Assembly: GCF_036884655.1 (NCBI RefSeq)
Contig: NC_088335.1
Span: forward strand, 45,822,501-45,886,500
Length of the DNA stretch: 64,000 nucleotides
Direction: 5' to 3'
Source: Musa acuminata AAA Group
Lineage: Eukaryota; Streptophyta; Magnoliopsida; Zingiberales; Musaceae
The notes beneath the pieces are model-generated. The model ran no database searches and was not told the origin of the DNA. It was given only the letters and a program-made list of their open reading frames with translations. The translations under genes were made by a program, and so were the position numbers. Of this stretch, positions 12,801-30,594 are shown piece by piece. Position 1 is the stretch's first letter. Every line of letters begins with the position of its first letter.

Positions 12801-15800
12801 AAAAACGCTAGGCGCTAGGGTCCCAAAACGCCCAAGGCGCTAGATGCTCGCTCGAGCGAAGTGAGGTGCTCTAAAATATAAAAAAATAAAAAATATAATA
12901 TAATTAATAAATATGATTATTTAATAAAAATATGATATTAAATTAAAAATCTACTGTTAACAGTAGTTAGAGGGGAAGAAAAGAATTGTTAACAGTAATA
13001 GAGGGGGATTAAAGGGTCACTGACAATGGAAACCGATAGTGGAAAGTGGCAGCAATAGTAGTGAGAAGCTGGTAGTAGCAACCATGGAAGATTCGTTTAA
13101 GATAGCCGCGGTAGCGGAAGCTCCAAAGGGCGTCCGTCGGTGGTGGAGGAACCTGTGGTCCTCTCCCTCGACAGTGGAAGGAACTGCACATGGAGTGGCG
13201 GCGGAAGGAAGCTATGGGCTCTTGCTAGGCCGTCAGACCCGTCCGTCGGTGACAAAGGAAGGCTCGGTCCGCTGCGTCTACAACGGAGGCAGCGACAGAA
13301 AGCGTCAGTGTTGGCGGCGTAGGCAGAAGTAACGCTAGGGTTGGCTCGGGGTTGCGTGGGCGTGAAGGGTGGCTTTTGAGGGTAAGAAACTGCGTTAGTC
13401 TACTGTTGAACCGAACCAGACTCAAAAGTCTGGTTCAGTTGCGAATGGTAGCAGCGGAAGCTCCAGAGGGCATCAGTCGGTGGCGGAGGAACCTGTGGTC
13501 CTCTCCCTTGATAGTGGAAGGAACTACACATGGAGTGGCGGCGGAAGGAAGCTACGGGCTCTTGTTAGGTCGTTGGACCCGTCCGTCGGTGACAAAGGAA
13601 GGCTCAGTTCGCTACGGCTGCAATGGAGGCAACGACAAAAAGTGTCGGTGTCGGCGACGTAGGCAGAAGTAACGCTAGGGTTTGCTCGGGGTTGCGCGGG
13701 CGTGAAGAGTGGCTTTTGAGGGTAAGAAATTGCGTTAGTCTACTGTTGAATCAAACCAAACTTAAAAGTCTGGTTCGGTTGCCTTATTTGAATCGGGCTC
13801 TCGCTTGAAGTGCTCGGCGCTTGGTCCACACATGAGGCACTCGGGCCTAGTCCACACATGAGGTGCCTCATTGAAGCGTGCCACCTAGTACACATGAGGC
13901 GCTCGGGCCTCGTTTCACCTTGCCCGAGTGTCTATTTAAATCACTGGTATACCCGATATACCTCTCGTACTAGTCGTCTGTCGGACTGGTATATACCGCT
14001 CATATGGAGCTGTATACCATGGTATGGTGAACCTTGCTATGAAATATTTGTAAATTATTTAACTTTGACCATAAATATACAAATTTCATTTAAATGAGTG
14101 TTGCCATCCTAGGTCTGCTTTCCGTATGAGCCTGATGGATGTTTTGTTTTGATAGAAGAATAGTTACTAATAGTAAGAACAGTTCTGCCTTGGATCTTTG
14201 CATTATTTCCCTGTTTCTTTTTTATTTTTTTCGGTAGTATTGACGTTTCCTTAATTCTTTGTGAACTCATTTTGCTTTTGTCCTACAAAATGATGTTGCT
14301 GCTGTTATCAATCATTTCATGTCTTGTAAGCATTAGCTTTGCTTTGTTGATGCATCAGGGAGATATCAACTGTAACTCGTTGTCCAGTGTACTGTTACTT
14401 ATGGATTAAACTTTAAAGTACTAACCATACTATGGGCATTTATTGGATGGTACCCAATGGGGTTGCAGATGAGATGATTTCCCCTGTTTGTCCTGGTATG
14501 GGTTGTATCCATCTTGTGTGCATGTGATCCACCAGTACCATACACACCCTTTCTGGTGCTGGTACTGGTCCGTTTAATTTTTGTCAAACTTTTTATAAAC
14601 TGTTGACTGTTGTTAATAGTTGTCTTCTCTCTCTCTCTCTCTTCTCTTGCCTTTTCTACCTTTGTCACAATTGCCTCCTCTTCTCCTCCATCTCCACCAC
14701 CTTATCCTCTATCTCCTCACTCCCTCTTCACTCTCTTTCTGTGCATTACTGATTTACCAGTACTGCCCTGGATCGAACATCAGTGTGTCAAGCCATACTG
14801 GTACCGTACTGGTCTGGCCATCAACCGTATTGGCACCAGACCAAGATTTTAATATATGCTGCTATGGTGCTACCAAGTACCAACCAAAAAACTCTGTTGT
14901 GAACCAAGTGAAGTGCAGTTAGAAACTTTTGCTCCCATATGTAACAGTTTCATGCTTCACAAATCAGGCATCTGGAAGGCTCTTTATGATAGAATAGATG
15001 CCAGAATAATTTGTCATTCTCAGTTATATGGCTTAAGCTGTTCCTTGCTTACACATTTTTTTACATTTACACATCACCAGAAGCATATGCACGGGAGCAG
15101 ACGTTGATTGTTCAGAAGATTGTTTCGGAACATAATGGATCTGATTTTGTTTATGTGGAAAATGCCATTGATAAAGAGGAACTCTGGAAGGTCAGTTCTT
15201 TTAATGTATAGTAATCTGAGTGCAATCAATGTTCGTACCTTTTTTTTTTTTCTTCTGAAGGTGTTAGTGTTTGATTGTGAGATCCACGGGTAGGGGTTGT
15301 GCATTGATCCATTTGGTCCAGATTGGAGGAATTCATAAACTTCGTTTAATTATTATTTTATCTCAACATGCTGTTCTCATGGCCAGCTATGTACAATGGC
15401 AAATTATATTTAAAAAGTGTGTGTCACTGTCTATGGTGCATGCCTCTATGCTGATCAGCATTGTACAGAGGACATTAACACTGTGTTGTGCTCCTTGGCT
15501 GATTAATGAATACATGATATAGTAAGTTCAAATAGTTATTCTGTGGCTTATGTGCCTTCCGTTTTTTCAGCTTAGATATTTTGAACATTTTTAAATTCTA
15601 TTGTATGATTTTTTTCTTTCTTGAAATTTTGTTGTCCACCACATTACCAGATCTCTGCACAACGGTTAATTCCTTCAGGAAGTCCTTGTATACTTAGATA
15701 CAAAGATCAGTTGTTCAGGGTTAAATTTGTTTATTGAGTTTCATTAAAAACAAGCTCACTTTTTTAGGTTTCATTTTAATGGTTATAGGTTACCATCATG

Positions 15801-18800
15801 TTTTAAAAGTGCTGGTCTATCCATGATAATTATCTGAGTACACTATCTTGCTTAGGTCAACCCAACAAAGTTCAAGTAGCTCATTGAAGTATTTTTCATG
15901 CAGATAAGAAAGGAGGCGCTTTGGGCTTGCTTTGCAATGGCACCTAATAATTATGAAGCAATGACCACGGTTTGTTGTCTGATGCATGCCCTTTTAGTAT
16001 CATTAACTTAATGAAAGTTTGTTAGATTGAAAATCCTGAATAGTGCTCAATAATGAGAAAAGTTTCATGTGTTGAACCTAAATAGTTGGGAAATTAAAAC
16101 TTTTTTCTCAGCTGCATCTCGATTAGAATTTGTAGTTTTGATTGAAAATATCTGGTTATGATAGGCATAAGTAAAATTGCAATTTCCATTTGAAAGATCA
16201 GATGATCAATGCAAGGATTGAAATACCGTACCGAAGTTTCGACATTCGCTCGGTACGGTACGATACTGTACACCGCTCGGTATATCGCTCGGTATATATA
16301 TATATAAGATTATATATATATATTATATAAATATTTTTATAAAAGGTGACGTCGTGTCGCCTTTTCCTTCTCCCATGCGGGGCGATGTCGCCTTTTATAA
16401 ATAAAATAAATAAATAAATATATATATATATATTTATATATTTATATATTTATATATATTCTGTTTGGTAATGGGCGGTCCGTGTACTGATCAGTTGACC
16501 AGCACGTACCGCCCAATATGAGCCGGTATGTACCGCCCAATACGAACGATATTATTCAAAATTGCATACCTTGGATCAATGTATAAGCTTTTTATTTTTT
16601 CCTTGTTAATTACTAGTTTATCCATTTGGTAAAAGAACTAAGATTTCATTGGTGGTGAAGATAAATAGTTCTCATCAAATTTGGTAATTTATTTTACCTA
16701 ATAAACATGTCAAAATCATGCCTAACAAATATGTCTAATCTGCATAGGAGGTCCTAAGTAATCATATATTTCTTAAATGAGCAAAGTATGTTATAGTATC
16801 TAGAGTTTTAGAACGAACAATTGATGAAGTATTTCACTAGTCCCCAGTAAATTTTCTTTTTTCTTCTCTTGTAGGGATACATGAACTTTCATTGATTTAC
16901 TAGCTCTTCAACTATTTTAATAACCTTTCTGAAATTTCGACACAAGAATTGAGCTGCCACAGAAATCTCTTATTCTGATATAAATTATTAAACCATCTCA
17001 ATCTTGTTATTGTCATTGTTGGTTTATTTTTCATCGTGTCATTTAAAATCAACATGGTTATGGTAGTAATCTTCTCAATCAAGTCTTTTGTGTTGACATT
17101 CCAACCTACCTGTTCACAACTCAAATTTAATCTTCCATGTGCAAGCAAAAGTTTATGGGTAATTGTATGGTTTGTTAAGAGTCTCACCTTTCTTTATTTT
17201 CATCACAGTATGACCTGTCAAGGAAGATGCTTATTCTTTTCATGTTTGTACATCTTTTGGATGTATAAAAATATCTTTTGCATTTTACTTAGCAAGACAA
17301 GCAGTTACCCCATCCATCAAAATATTTTTTGTTTCAAGCAGATGATGTTGCTGTATGTACCTACTGATTTTCATCTTATACAGGATGTCTGTGTTCCTTT
17401 ATCAAGGTTGGCAGAATGTATAACAAAATCTAAGCAAGAGCTTGATGCATCATCACTATTGTGGTATGTCATTATGAAATTATTCAGGCAATTTAGAATA
17501 AATTAAACTTTAAATCAAACAAAATATGATTCTTAAATCATTCGTTTGGGAAGAGTTTTTTTGTTAAATTCAACATGTAGGTAGTTACTCTCACCCGGAT
17601 GTCTGACATGCTGCATTGGTGCCCTCAGCACGGTCATAGCTCACGCAGGTGATGGAAACTTCCACACAATTATTATGTTTGATCCAGAACAAGAAGAACA
17701 ACGGCAAGAAGCAGAGAGACTAAACCATTTTATGGTTCACACTGCCTTATCCCTGGAAGGTACTTATGTAATTTCAGATATTACAGATTTTCAGAATCAG
17801 ATTCTACTGAGAAATGTAGAAGGATTTTATCTTAAAATTGTGATAAAGAAATAATTGTTTCATTTTTATTCTCTTGTTAATTTGTATTAGACTCATGGTG
17901 GTTTTCAATTGTTTATCTTGTTCACAGTTAATCTAACAATTTCTTTTTGTGGTCAGTATATGTTTACAAGTATAGTACAAGAACAACTAACTAGTAAGTG
18001 TTATCATCTGCTTACCATTTTTGTGATTTGAATTTTGAAATTTGGCCCACCTACAACCCTTTTATTCCTTAATAGATTTTATATTCCTATTATCTATGAA
18101 AATGGGGATTGGATTTGCTAGTTGAGGCTTGATATTTCTGATGCTTCTGTTTGGGACCTCAGCCTTTTATTTCATTCTTATCAGAGAGATGGCTGCCGCA
18201 GTTACATCTCTGGTTACCTAGTGGTTGATTGGCTGTAATTCATGTCCACTAACTTGCTTCATATCTTTTGCTGAGATAGCATCTAATTTCCTTCTGGAAC
18301 TGGTGGTTGAAAACTTTCACATCATTGTAAAATAATAGTGCACAATACAGATACATTTCGATTTTCATGTCAATAACATTCATGCATTACTGTTTGTCAT
18401 TTCCTTGTCACTATAAAAATATTTTAACTCAGAGGTGATAGTTCTCGCTACTTGTAGGAGAGAGATACAACTTTTATAAGTTTGAACCAAGGTTTGCTTT
18501 ATTGATCCGTACCGGTGTACCGACCATGTGTCGGTACGGTACGTACCGAGGCGTACTGACGTATTGTATGTCGGTATGTCAGGGTGTATTGATGGTATGA
18601 TTTTAGGGTTTCAAAGTTTAAAATAAATATAAATTTAGTATATTTTAGCAAAAATAATCTAAATTAGGAATGAATAGTGACATATATCTTTTTCGAATTT
18701 TGAGGAATAGCTTTGATATTCTGGACCGTCCTTTTGTTAATATTGAATTATCTACTAAGAAATGATTTGAATTGTTAGATTTTTTTTAAAACAACTCAAA

Positions 18801-21800
18801 CTTTAAGGTTTAAATGAATTAAGTAATCAATCAATGGATATACATGGTTCTATCATAAAAAAGAATGACGGGACTCCACTGGCGATAGATCGAGGTCCTC
18901 GATCTTATGTATCTATGCATCAATTTAATATGTTTGTTGGACCCAATCCTAAAATTAATCCTACAACATAGTATATTGATACACAGTATGCTATTGGTGT
19001 ATCAATATGGTGATGGTCGTAGTTTGATCATCGTGGATCACACGTGTCTGAGACGGCTCTTGAGGCAAGTACGATTGTGGTATATATTGGTGCGGAGCAT
19101 GGAGAATAATGTTGGAACATCTACTTTCGCCATTGATCTGCTACTCCGTATTATAAGATCGATCAACGTATTGTTGCTCAGAAAAGTATGACCAACTATC
19201 ACTGTATTGTTGTTGGCCGTAAAATTCTTCATAATACGATGAGCTTCACTCCATGTCTATGTCATGTAGGCTTTGTTGCATCTGCTCAATGGGTTGAAGA
19301 GATTGTAAGAGTTGAAGAGATTGAGAGAGTGAAATGAGTTGAAAGAGGGGGGAGGAAAGGGTTTAAAAACCCTTTCTAACTGTCCAAATGATCAATTTGA
19401 TCATTTGAAATAGGGCAATCTCTGCCCTTGGTTGGTAATGGTCGAAATCTGACCGTTACCGACCTATACCAGTCGGTAACGATTGGATTTCAGCCATTAC
19501 CAACCTGTCACGAACGGTTGTCACACACCCACAACAACTCCGTTCAACGAACCGTTCGTCGCTCACACCTTCATGTACAGCTGCTTGGCAGCATGTTTTG
19601 TCTTGGTTTTGGGTCATTTTGCTTGTAAAAATGTAAGTTCGAACACGCTGCAGCGTTACAAAGCGACCGCTCACCGAACCGAGCAAAACAGCCCCAAAAC
19701 AGCTCCGTTTTCGTGTGCTGCGGGCTGATTTCTGGAATCTGCCTCCGCTCACCAAAACGTCAGCCATCTCAGCCCCTAGGAACCCCTCAGGTGGCATAGG
19801 GCTGGATGGGGCTTCGGATATATGACGGGCGTTGAACAACCTTTCGCAAGTTCGCACGTTACCTTGACGGGAACTTGTTGTCGCGCCCGGCACCCGGTGA
19901 GCAGCTGTTTGTGGACTTGCAGCTATTCGTTCAACCCTCTAAAGTCATTGTTTTCCCCCTCTCCCTCTTTTCTCTTGTGCACGCAAGGTGCTCGCTGAAT
20001 TGCTTGTAAAGCTTCCCCTTTTCATGAGATGTCGGGACTTATCCGTCGCTCGTTCTTTCAAACTAATCAACTTTCTCTTTTTACAGGTCCTTCGGGACCT
20101 GCGAGAGGTTACAAGTGGGCTGATCCTTGCGGAGCAATATCGCAAGGGTGAAGCGCGACTTAGGCAACGCAAGCTAAGTTCGCGTCTTTGCCGCAAGGGT
20201 GACTCGCGACTTAGGCAACGCAAGCTAAGTTCGCGTCTTTGGCCGCAAGGGTGCCTCACGCCTTAGGCCGCAAGGGTGCCTCACGCCTTAGGCAATTCCA
20301 GCTAAGGCCGTGACAAATCGGTACAGACCACGTATCTGGTGGTCCATGTACTAGTCCATTGTTGGACTGGTATCTACTGCCTTTATTGGGTGGTTTGCTT
20401 TGGTACAGCAAACCATGGTTTGAACTATATTCTGGAGTCAAAAATCAGATCTGCTCAGAGCTTTCTCTTCATGCAAAGAACACACAGATCAATTTGCAAA
20501 AAAGGGTAGCAAACTGTGTTGCCTTTGCTTCATATAATTGTTTGAGTTACAAGTGATTCTCCTATTAGTCCTAGATGTTCTTAAATTTGAGTTCATTTGA
20601 AGTAGAGGTTAGCTGGATCCTTTTGATGGTGGTTTACCTGATTATTTAACATTCATGTTTACATCTGGAGGAGACCAGATTGTATTATTATTAACTTAGG
20701 CAATAAATGCTTGAAGATCAGATCAACATGTTCATGATTCTTTGAATCAACAACTTGTTCATGATTGTTTGCATCAAGGATTTCCATTTTGTAGCATGGG
20801 GTTGTGCTGATACCTTTTTGACATTGCATGATCTCATGCCATGTTGTGCCCTTATGCCTATTGACATTGCTAAATTTGGCCTAGCCATATGTCAGCACCT
20901 CAAGCATGGTTTCTGACATTGTACATTTCCAATTCGTGCTGACTTGTGCTGATTGCCATTGCAATCATTGCTTTAAAAAGCCCAAAATGGTAATGGTCAG
21001 AATATTATATTTACTTGTGGACCATATTTCGAGCATATGTACATGGAAATTGAATTTTGGAGAATTTTTTGCTGGAAGTTCCTGAAAGGAACAAAGGGAT
21101 TTGTGTTTGAATTTGAGTAAAGTAAATACTTGTTCTTGAAACTTAAGTGAAAAAAACAATCATATTGTCTGCTAAACTTGTAGTCTTTGTCATGGTGCAA
21201 AAGAACCAAGTATGAGCATGGACATTATCTGATCATCACCATATGCTTAGTCAACTTTAATTTCAAGTGATAATGTTTTGCTGCAGTACTTCAAACCATT
21301 TATATTAATCGTATGCAGTTACTAAACAAGATGATTCACCTCTTATTGGTCTACTGGCAGCATAAATTTTGATGTATGAGCTTTTTAAACCCAGAAAACC
21401 CTCTAGTTTTCTATGTTGTTATTCCAAGCATCATAACCATGACATTTGAGTTTCTTGATAAAGAAGTGGAATCTGGTAGCCTAACATGTGCCTCAAATTT
21501 GTCTATTAATTTTTATATGATTTTGTACCAAGGTATTTTAAGTCATCTACAAATTGCAATGTTTCTAGCCCGAGAAATCTTATGGTACTTGGCTTTTGTG
21601 TCAGAGATTCCACCAGTTGTTTTTATTAAACATATTCCAGTTATAACTGTTTCTATATCTCAATGTTGACTTCTGCTTCAGTATTTGTGTAGTTCTTAAC
21701 TTGAGTTGTCTTTTACTGGACAGGAACATGTACAGGAGAGCATGGTGTTGGTACAGGGAAAATGAAGGTAGGTTTCTTTTCTGATATGCAAAAGTTCTTT

Positions 21801-22546
21801 CTTCTGGCCTTTGTTAATGGACCAATTTTGACCAACATCATGTTCTTGTCCATAGTTTATGTGCATTATACATACAAGATATGGCTCATTAAATGCATCA
21901 AAATCCATTCAAGTTAAAAGAAGCATAAGATTTTCGACATGAACCTGATTTGTCTTGCATAAGTTACACTAGATGTCACAATTCACGAGAAACTCTAGGT
22001 AGTCTACAAGCATGTCCCACACTACTTGCTGTGCTATACTTCTATGACATTGTCACACCATTCAGGAACTTTTACACAATGACCAAAGTTTCTAAACTTG
22101 TAGTGTCCAAATACTCATCGTAGAAGTTGTAGGTGACAATTCCTACCATGCATGTGGCTGCAGTCCAAGTGCATTAGATAACTTTATATCTCCAGACTTT
22201 GTAGAGATTTCTTGCATTCCATTCTTATTGTGAAGTTCATGAAAATAGCTGGTGATCATGTTGTATACATATGCATCTATTTACCTCCTTTGTCTAGTTT
22301 TCATGGCTTAACTGCATGAACCAAACAGAAACTCGAGCAGCGCAAGTTTGTGCAATAACGCAATAATCATCAACTGTGTTAATTATTTTAACATTTTTAA
22401 TTCTTTGTTCTCCCGTGAGTATGCAGTATCTGGAAAAGGAGCTTGGAAGTGGGGCATTGAGGACAATGAAAAGAATAAAGTCGGTCTTAGATCCCAACGA
22501 TATCATGAATCCAGGGAAGCTTATTCCTCCTCATGTCTGCATCTAG
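1..22546 (+). CDS. DLD: D-lactate dehydrogenase (cytochrome), mitochondrial; 3' 14 exons, 5' end outside the window
   Basis: Exons that stay in frame across GT-AG introns: 1-54, 3999-4113, 5661-5721, 5858-5894, 5960-6021, 7259-7355, 8615-8689, 11739-11847, 15081-15190, 15904-15969, 17384-17463, 17629-17759, 21724-21767 and 22427-22546 (TAG). They total 1161 nt, the last 386 residues. Plant homologs are about 560 aa, so roughly 175 N-terminal residues, including the targeting peptide, lie upstream. The enzyme is an FAD-dependent oxidoreductase that oxidises D-lactate from the methylglyoxal (glyoxalase) route and passes electrons to cytochrome c in mitochondria. Seen: the FAD-binding stretch [20 protein letters not shown], then [20 protein letters not shown], the C-terminal metal/substrate motif HAGDGNFH, and GEHGVG. 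The protein ends [12 protein letters not shown]. No exon carries a stop or frameshift, so the gene looks intact. Its introns, up to 4 kb, hold most of the mobile elements in this part of the window. Confidence 0.96.
1166..1959. mobile_element. Non-autonomous hAT-like element, family CAGYGATTTAAA, copy 1
   Basis: The 794-bp element lies in the first DLD intron of the window. The left end reads CAGTGATTTAAAAAGCGC and the right end, reverse complemented, CAGCGATTTAAAAAGGCAC. It is flanked by an exact 8-bp duplication, AGTCTAAG (1158-1165 and 1960-1967). Inverted ends starting CAG plus an 8-bp duplication are typical of the hAT superfamily. Sub-terminal zones are rich in GCGCTAGGCGC and GCGAGCGCCC words. 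The left third is very AT-rich and the core (about 1490-1690) is GC-rich. No transposase ORF is visible, so it must be mobilised in trans. Confidence 0.85.
6763..6810. repeat. (CT)n microsatellite
   Basis: An almost pure CT dinucleotide run in a DLD intron, inside a stretch (about 6530-6960) with GGTAC-rich words resembling the intronic repeat family described elsewhere in this annotation. The ends of that surrounding stretch could not be fixed. Confidence 0.9.
7838..8307 (+). mobile_element. GGTACCG-family element with purine-rich core
   Basis: Intronic insertion flanked by an exact 16-bp direct repeat ATTAGTATGGACCACG (7822-7837 and 8308-8323). The left part resembles the start of the element at 25478: a TTTCGG-type word, then GGTACC and ACCGAC words. 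A GA-rich core (about 7945-8075) follows, then a short palindrome (8127-8148), then a right part with GGACCAGTATGTACCGCCC. The 16-bp repeat is longer than the 8-bp duplications of its relatives. Either the true boundary lies inside it (CACGG start) or this copy arose differently. No coding capacity. Confidence 0.7.
9020..9430. repeat. Probable small inverted-repeat element rich in ACTTGCAG/CTGCAAG
   Basis: This DLD-intron segment has many copies of CTGCAAG, ACTTGCAG and GTTGCAA words in both orientations, concentrated at its two ends (CTGCAAGCAGCAGTTG near 9024, ACTTGCTGCAAAAGTACTTG near 9399), around a GA-rich middle. This looks like a foldback or MITE-type element, but no target duplication was found and the limits are approximate. 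Confidence 0.35.
12791..13946. mobile_element. Non-autonomous hAT-like element, family CAGYGATTTAAA, copy 2 (nested)
   Basis: The left end is TAGTGATTTAAAAAACGCTA and the right end, reverse complemented, CAGTGATTTAAATAGACAC. The flanks GTATACTA (12783-12790) and GTATACCC (13947-13954) agree at 6 of 8 positions. The sub-terminal sequence matches copy 1 at 1166, including the CGCTAGGCGC word and the AT-rich stretch. The GC-rich core differs from copy 1 and is tandemly duplicated. The element sits inside a GGTACCG-family element, which gives the order of insertion. Confidence 0.75.
13111..13790. repeat. 340-bp tandem duplication inside the nested hAT-like element
   Basis: Two units of about 340 bp start at the shared word AGCGGAAGCTCCA, near 13113 and 13453. 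They are alike over their whole length with scattered substitutions. The repeated unit includes ACACATGGAGTGGCGGCGGA and CGTCCGTCGGTGACAAAGGA. Open frames run through both units but match no family I know and are probably incidental to high GC. Confidence 0.85.
14390..14860. repeat. Probable diverged GGTACCG-family element with CT-rich tract
   Basis: The segment has repeated words such as CTGGTACTGGTCCG and CATACTGGTACCGTACTGG around a CT-rich stretch (about 14626-14740). This parallels the purine-rich core of the family in the opposite orientation. Ends and target duplication were not found, so the membership is inference from word content. Confidence 0.4.
16212..16573. mobile_element. GGTACCG-family element, 362 bp, with perfect 8-bp duplication
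   Basis: The left end is CAAGGATTGAAATACCG and the right end, reverse complemented, CAAGGTATGCAATTTTG. It is flanked by an exact 8-bp direct repeat GATCAATG (16204-16211 and 16574-16581). The interior has CGGTACGGTACG, two TA-rich microsatellite tracts (about 16295-16340 and 16398-16460) and ACGTACCGCCC near the right end. No coding capacity. The 8-bp duplication supports an hAT-type mechanism. Confidence 0.85.
18488..20417 (+). mobile_element. Long (1.93 kb) GGTACCG-family element with perfect 8-bp duplication
   Basis: The left end is CAAGGTTTGCTTTA and the right end, reverse complemented, CATGGTTTGCTGTACC. An exact 8-bp repeat GTTTGAAC flanks it (18480-18487 and 20418-20425). The first 150 bp has CGGTACGGTACGTACCG words. 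The middle part (about 18860-19360) is also found in reverse orientation in the HSCB intron near 44000-45140. A GC-richer segment (19440-20300) carries a tandem repeat. No recognisable transposase is encoded. It may be a non-autonomous element that captured other repeats. Confidence 0.8.
20147..20290 (+). repeat. Short tandem repeat with CGCAAGGGTG and ACTTAGGCAACGCAAGCTAA units
   Basis: Two units of about 62 bp (CGCAAGGGTGAAGCGCGACT... and CGCAAGGGTGACTCGCGACT...) are followed by two shorter units of about 30 bp that share CGCAAGGGTGCCTCACGCCT. They lie near the right end of the 1.93-kb element at 18488. Confidence 0.85.
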
Positions 22547-23953
22547 CTTGAAATTCCTCCTCATATTCAGTCCCAATGATATCATCATGGCATTTGTACT
22601 TCATCCATGAGGAGACATTCCAGTGTTTGCGCATTGTCTGCCCAGTTAAGCAATCAAGAGTCAGTCTGGGTATGTAATACGTTTATTTGGTTGAAGTAAG
22701 AAAAATAAAGACACTTGTTGAAGTTATCAAATTAGTTTTCCCAATTTTGATGGCAATGATCAACATATGGCTAATTCAATCTCAAGAGCTGTCCAAGTGC
22801 AGGTCATGGACTGTTATTGCTAGTGTCGTTTGCTCATGAAAAATATAAAATGAGATCCCAGAAGGAAGATATACCAGCAGATCTGCTGTTGTGAATGAAA
22901 CTGGTCTCAGAAGTTGCTATTTTGTTGTCATCCTTGCAAGGAAGATCTAAAAGGTATGATGTTTTACATCAAATCCATTGTGGACACGGGCCACCTCCAT
23001 GATTTCTTATGGTATATCATCATCCGATCTCATTGAATAATTGATTCATTAGCTAGAGAGTTTTTAGTGACACTACGGTCCATGGGGAGTGTTGGTACCC
23101 AAACCATTTTAATATAATACGTGCTGATCATCCAACTAATGTCAATTTAATATAATATATATAACATTATATTGTAATTTAATAAAATACAATATTATAT
23201 TTATTATAATATTGTTTTCTGTCCCACATAAAACAAAAAAACGTCACGCCACACTATTCTCAGTTGTGGGGCCCATGGATGAGGTACGCATGACCGCACC
23301 CGCGGGATCCACGCGCAAAGTTGACGTGAACAGAGAGTCTTCGTAAGAATCAGTAAGAGAAAGAAAGAGCGCTTGGTCCGCGTACGTGTACCAACGACGA
23401 CGACGCCGCCGGATACCATCTTGCCAACGGGGCCCATACCGATGTCTGAGAGCCAGAGAAGGGAACACAAGCCCGAGAGTTCACTTGGGCACACTCAAAA
23501 CTTGTGCTCTTATGGTCTTCGGCCTGAGCTACACGCTACTCGACCAGTCACTGCTGCTTCCTTCGAGATAAGTATTGTGCTTTTACTCATGTGCCCTCAT
23601 GCACATATTTTCTCTTTTAAATTCGATAATAAAAATACCTACCTACCTCCAAAAATTAAGATTGATATTATTAATTTTGAATATATAACAAATATATACA
23701 TTCAATACTTTTACTAAACATAATGTATTTTTTAAATGTTACTAATATCAATTACGGTTTCCGCCAAGAGAGATTGCATAGGTAATTGTAATGGTATACA
23801 TACATAAATTCGTGACAAAAGGAAACTAACGTAGGGGTATATATGTAATTTCGTGACAAAAAGGAATTAATATAGTCGTTCTCATCTTCCGACGAGGTCT
23901 GAGCCGCCGGTGAGATCGAGGAGGAGGAGGAGGCGGCGCCCACCCTCGTCCAC
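22547..23953. other. Intergenic: DLD 3' end to CDPK start
   Basis: Tandem-sense spacer of 1.4 kb. It holds the presumed DLD 3'UTR, then an AT-rich patch (about 23130-23215) of TAATATAAT words, then a GC-richer segment (23230-23560) that may be the proximal promoter of the kinase gene. No coding sequence was recognised. Confidence 0.6.

Positions 23954-30594
<6,641 letters not shown>

Larger units (their letters stand above)
12676..14036. mobile_element. Short GGTACCG-family element carrying a nested hAT-like insertion
   Basis: The left end reads CATGGTTTGTCTTACCGG and the right end, reverse complemented, CAAGGTTCACCATACC. These match the ends of the element at 18488. Without the nested insertion (12791-13946) the outer element is only about 200 bp. 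The outer 8-bp flanks (CTCTAAAG and CTATGAAA) agree at just 5 of 8 positions, so the duplication is decayed or the end is slightly misplaced. It lies in a DLD intron. Confidence 0.6.
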
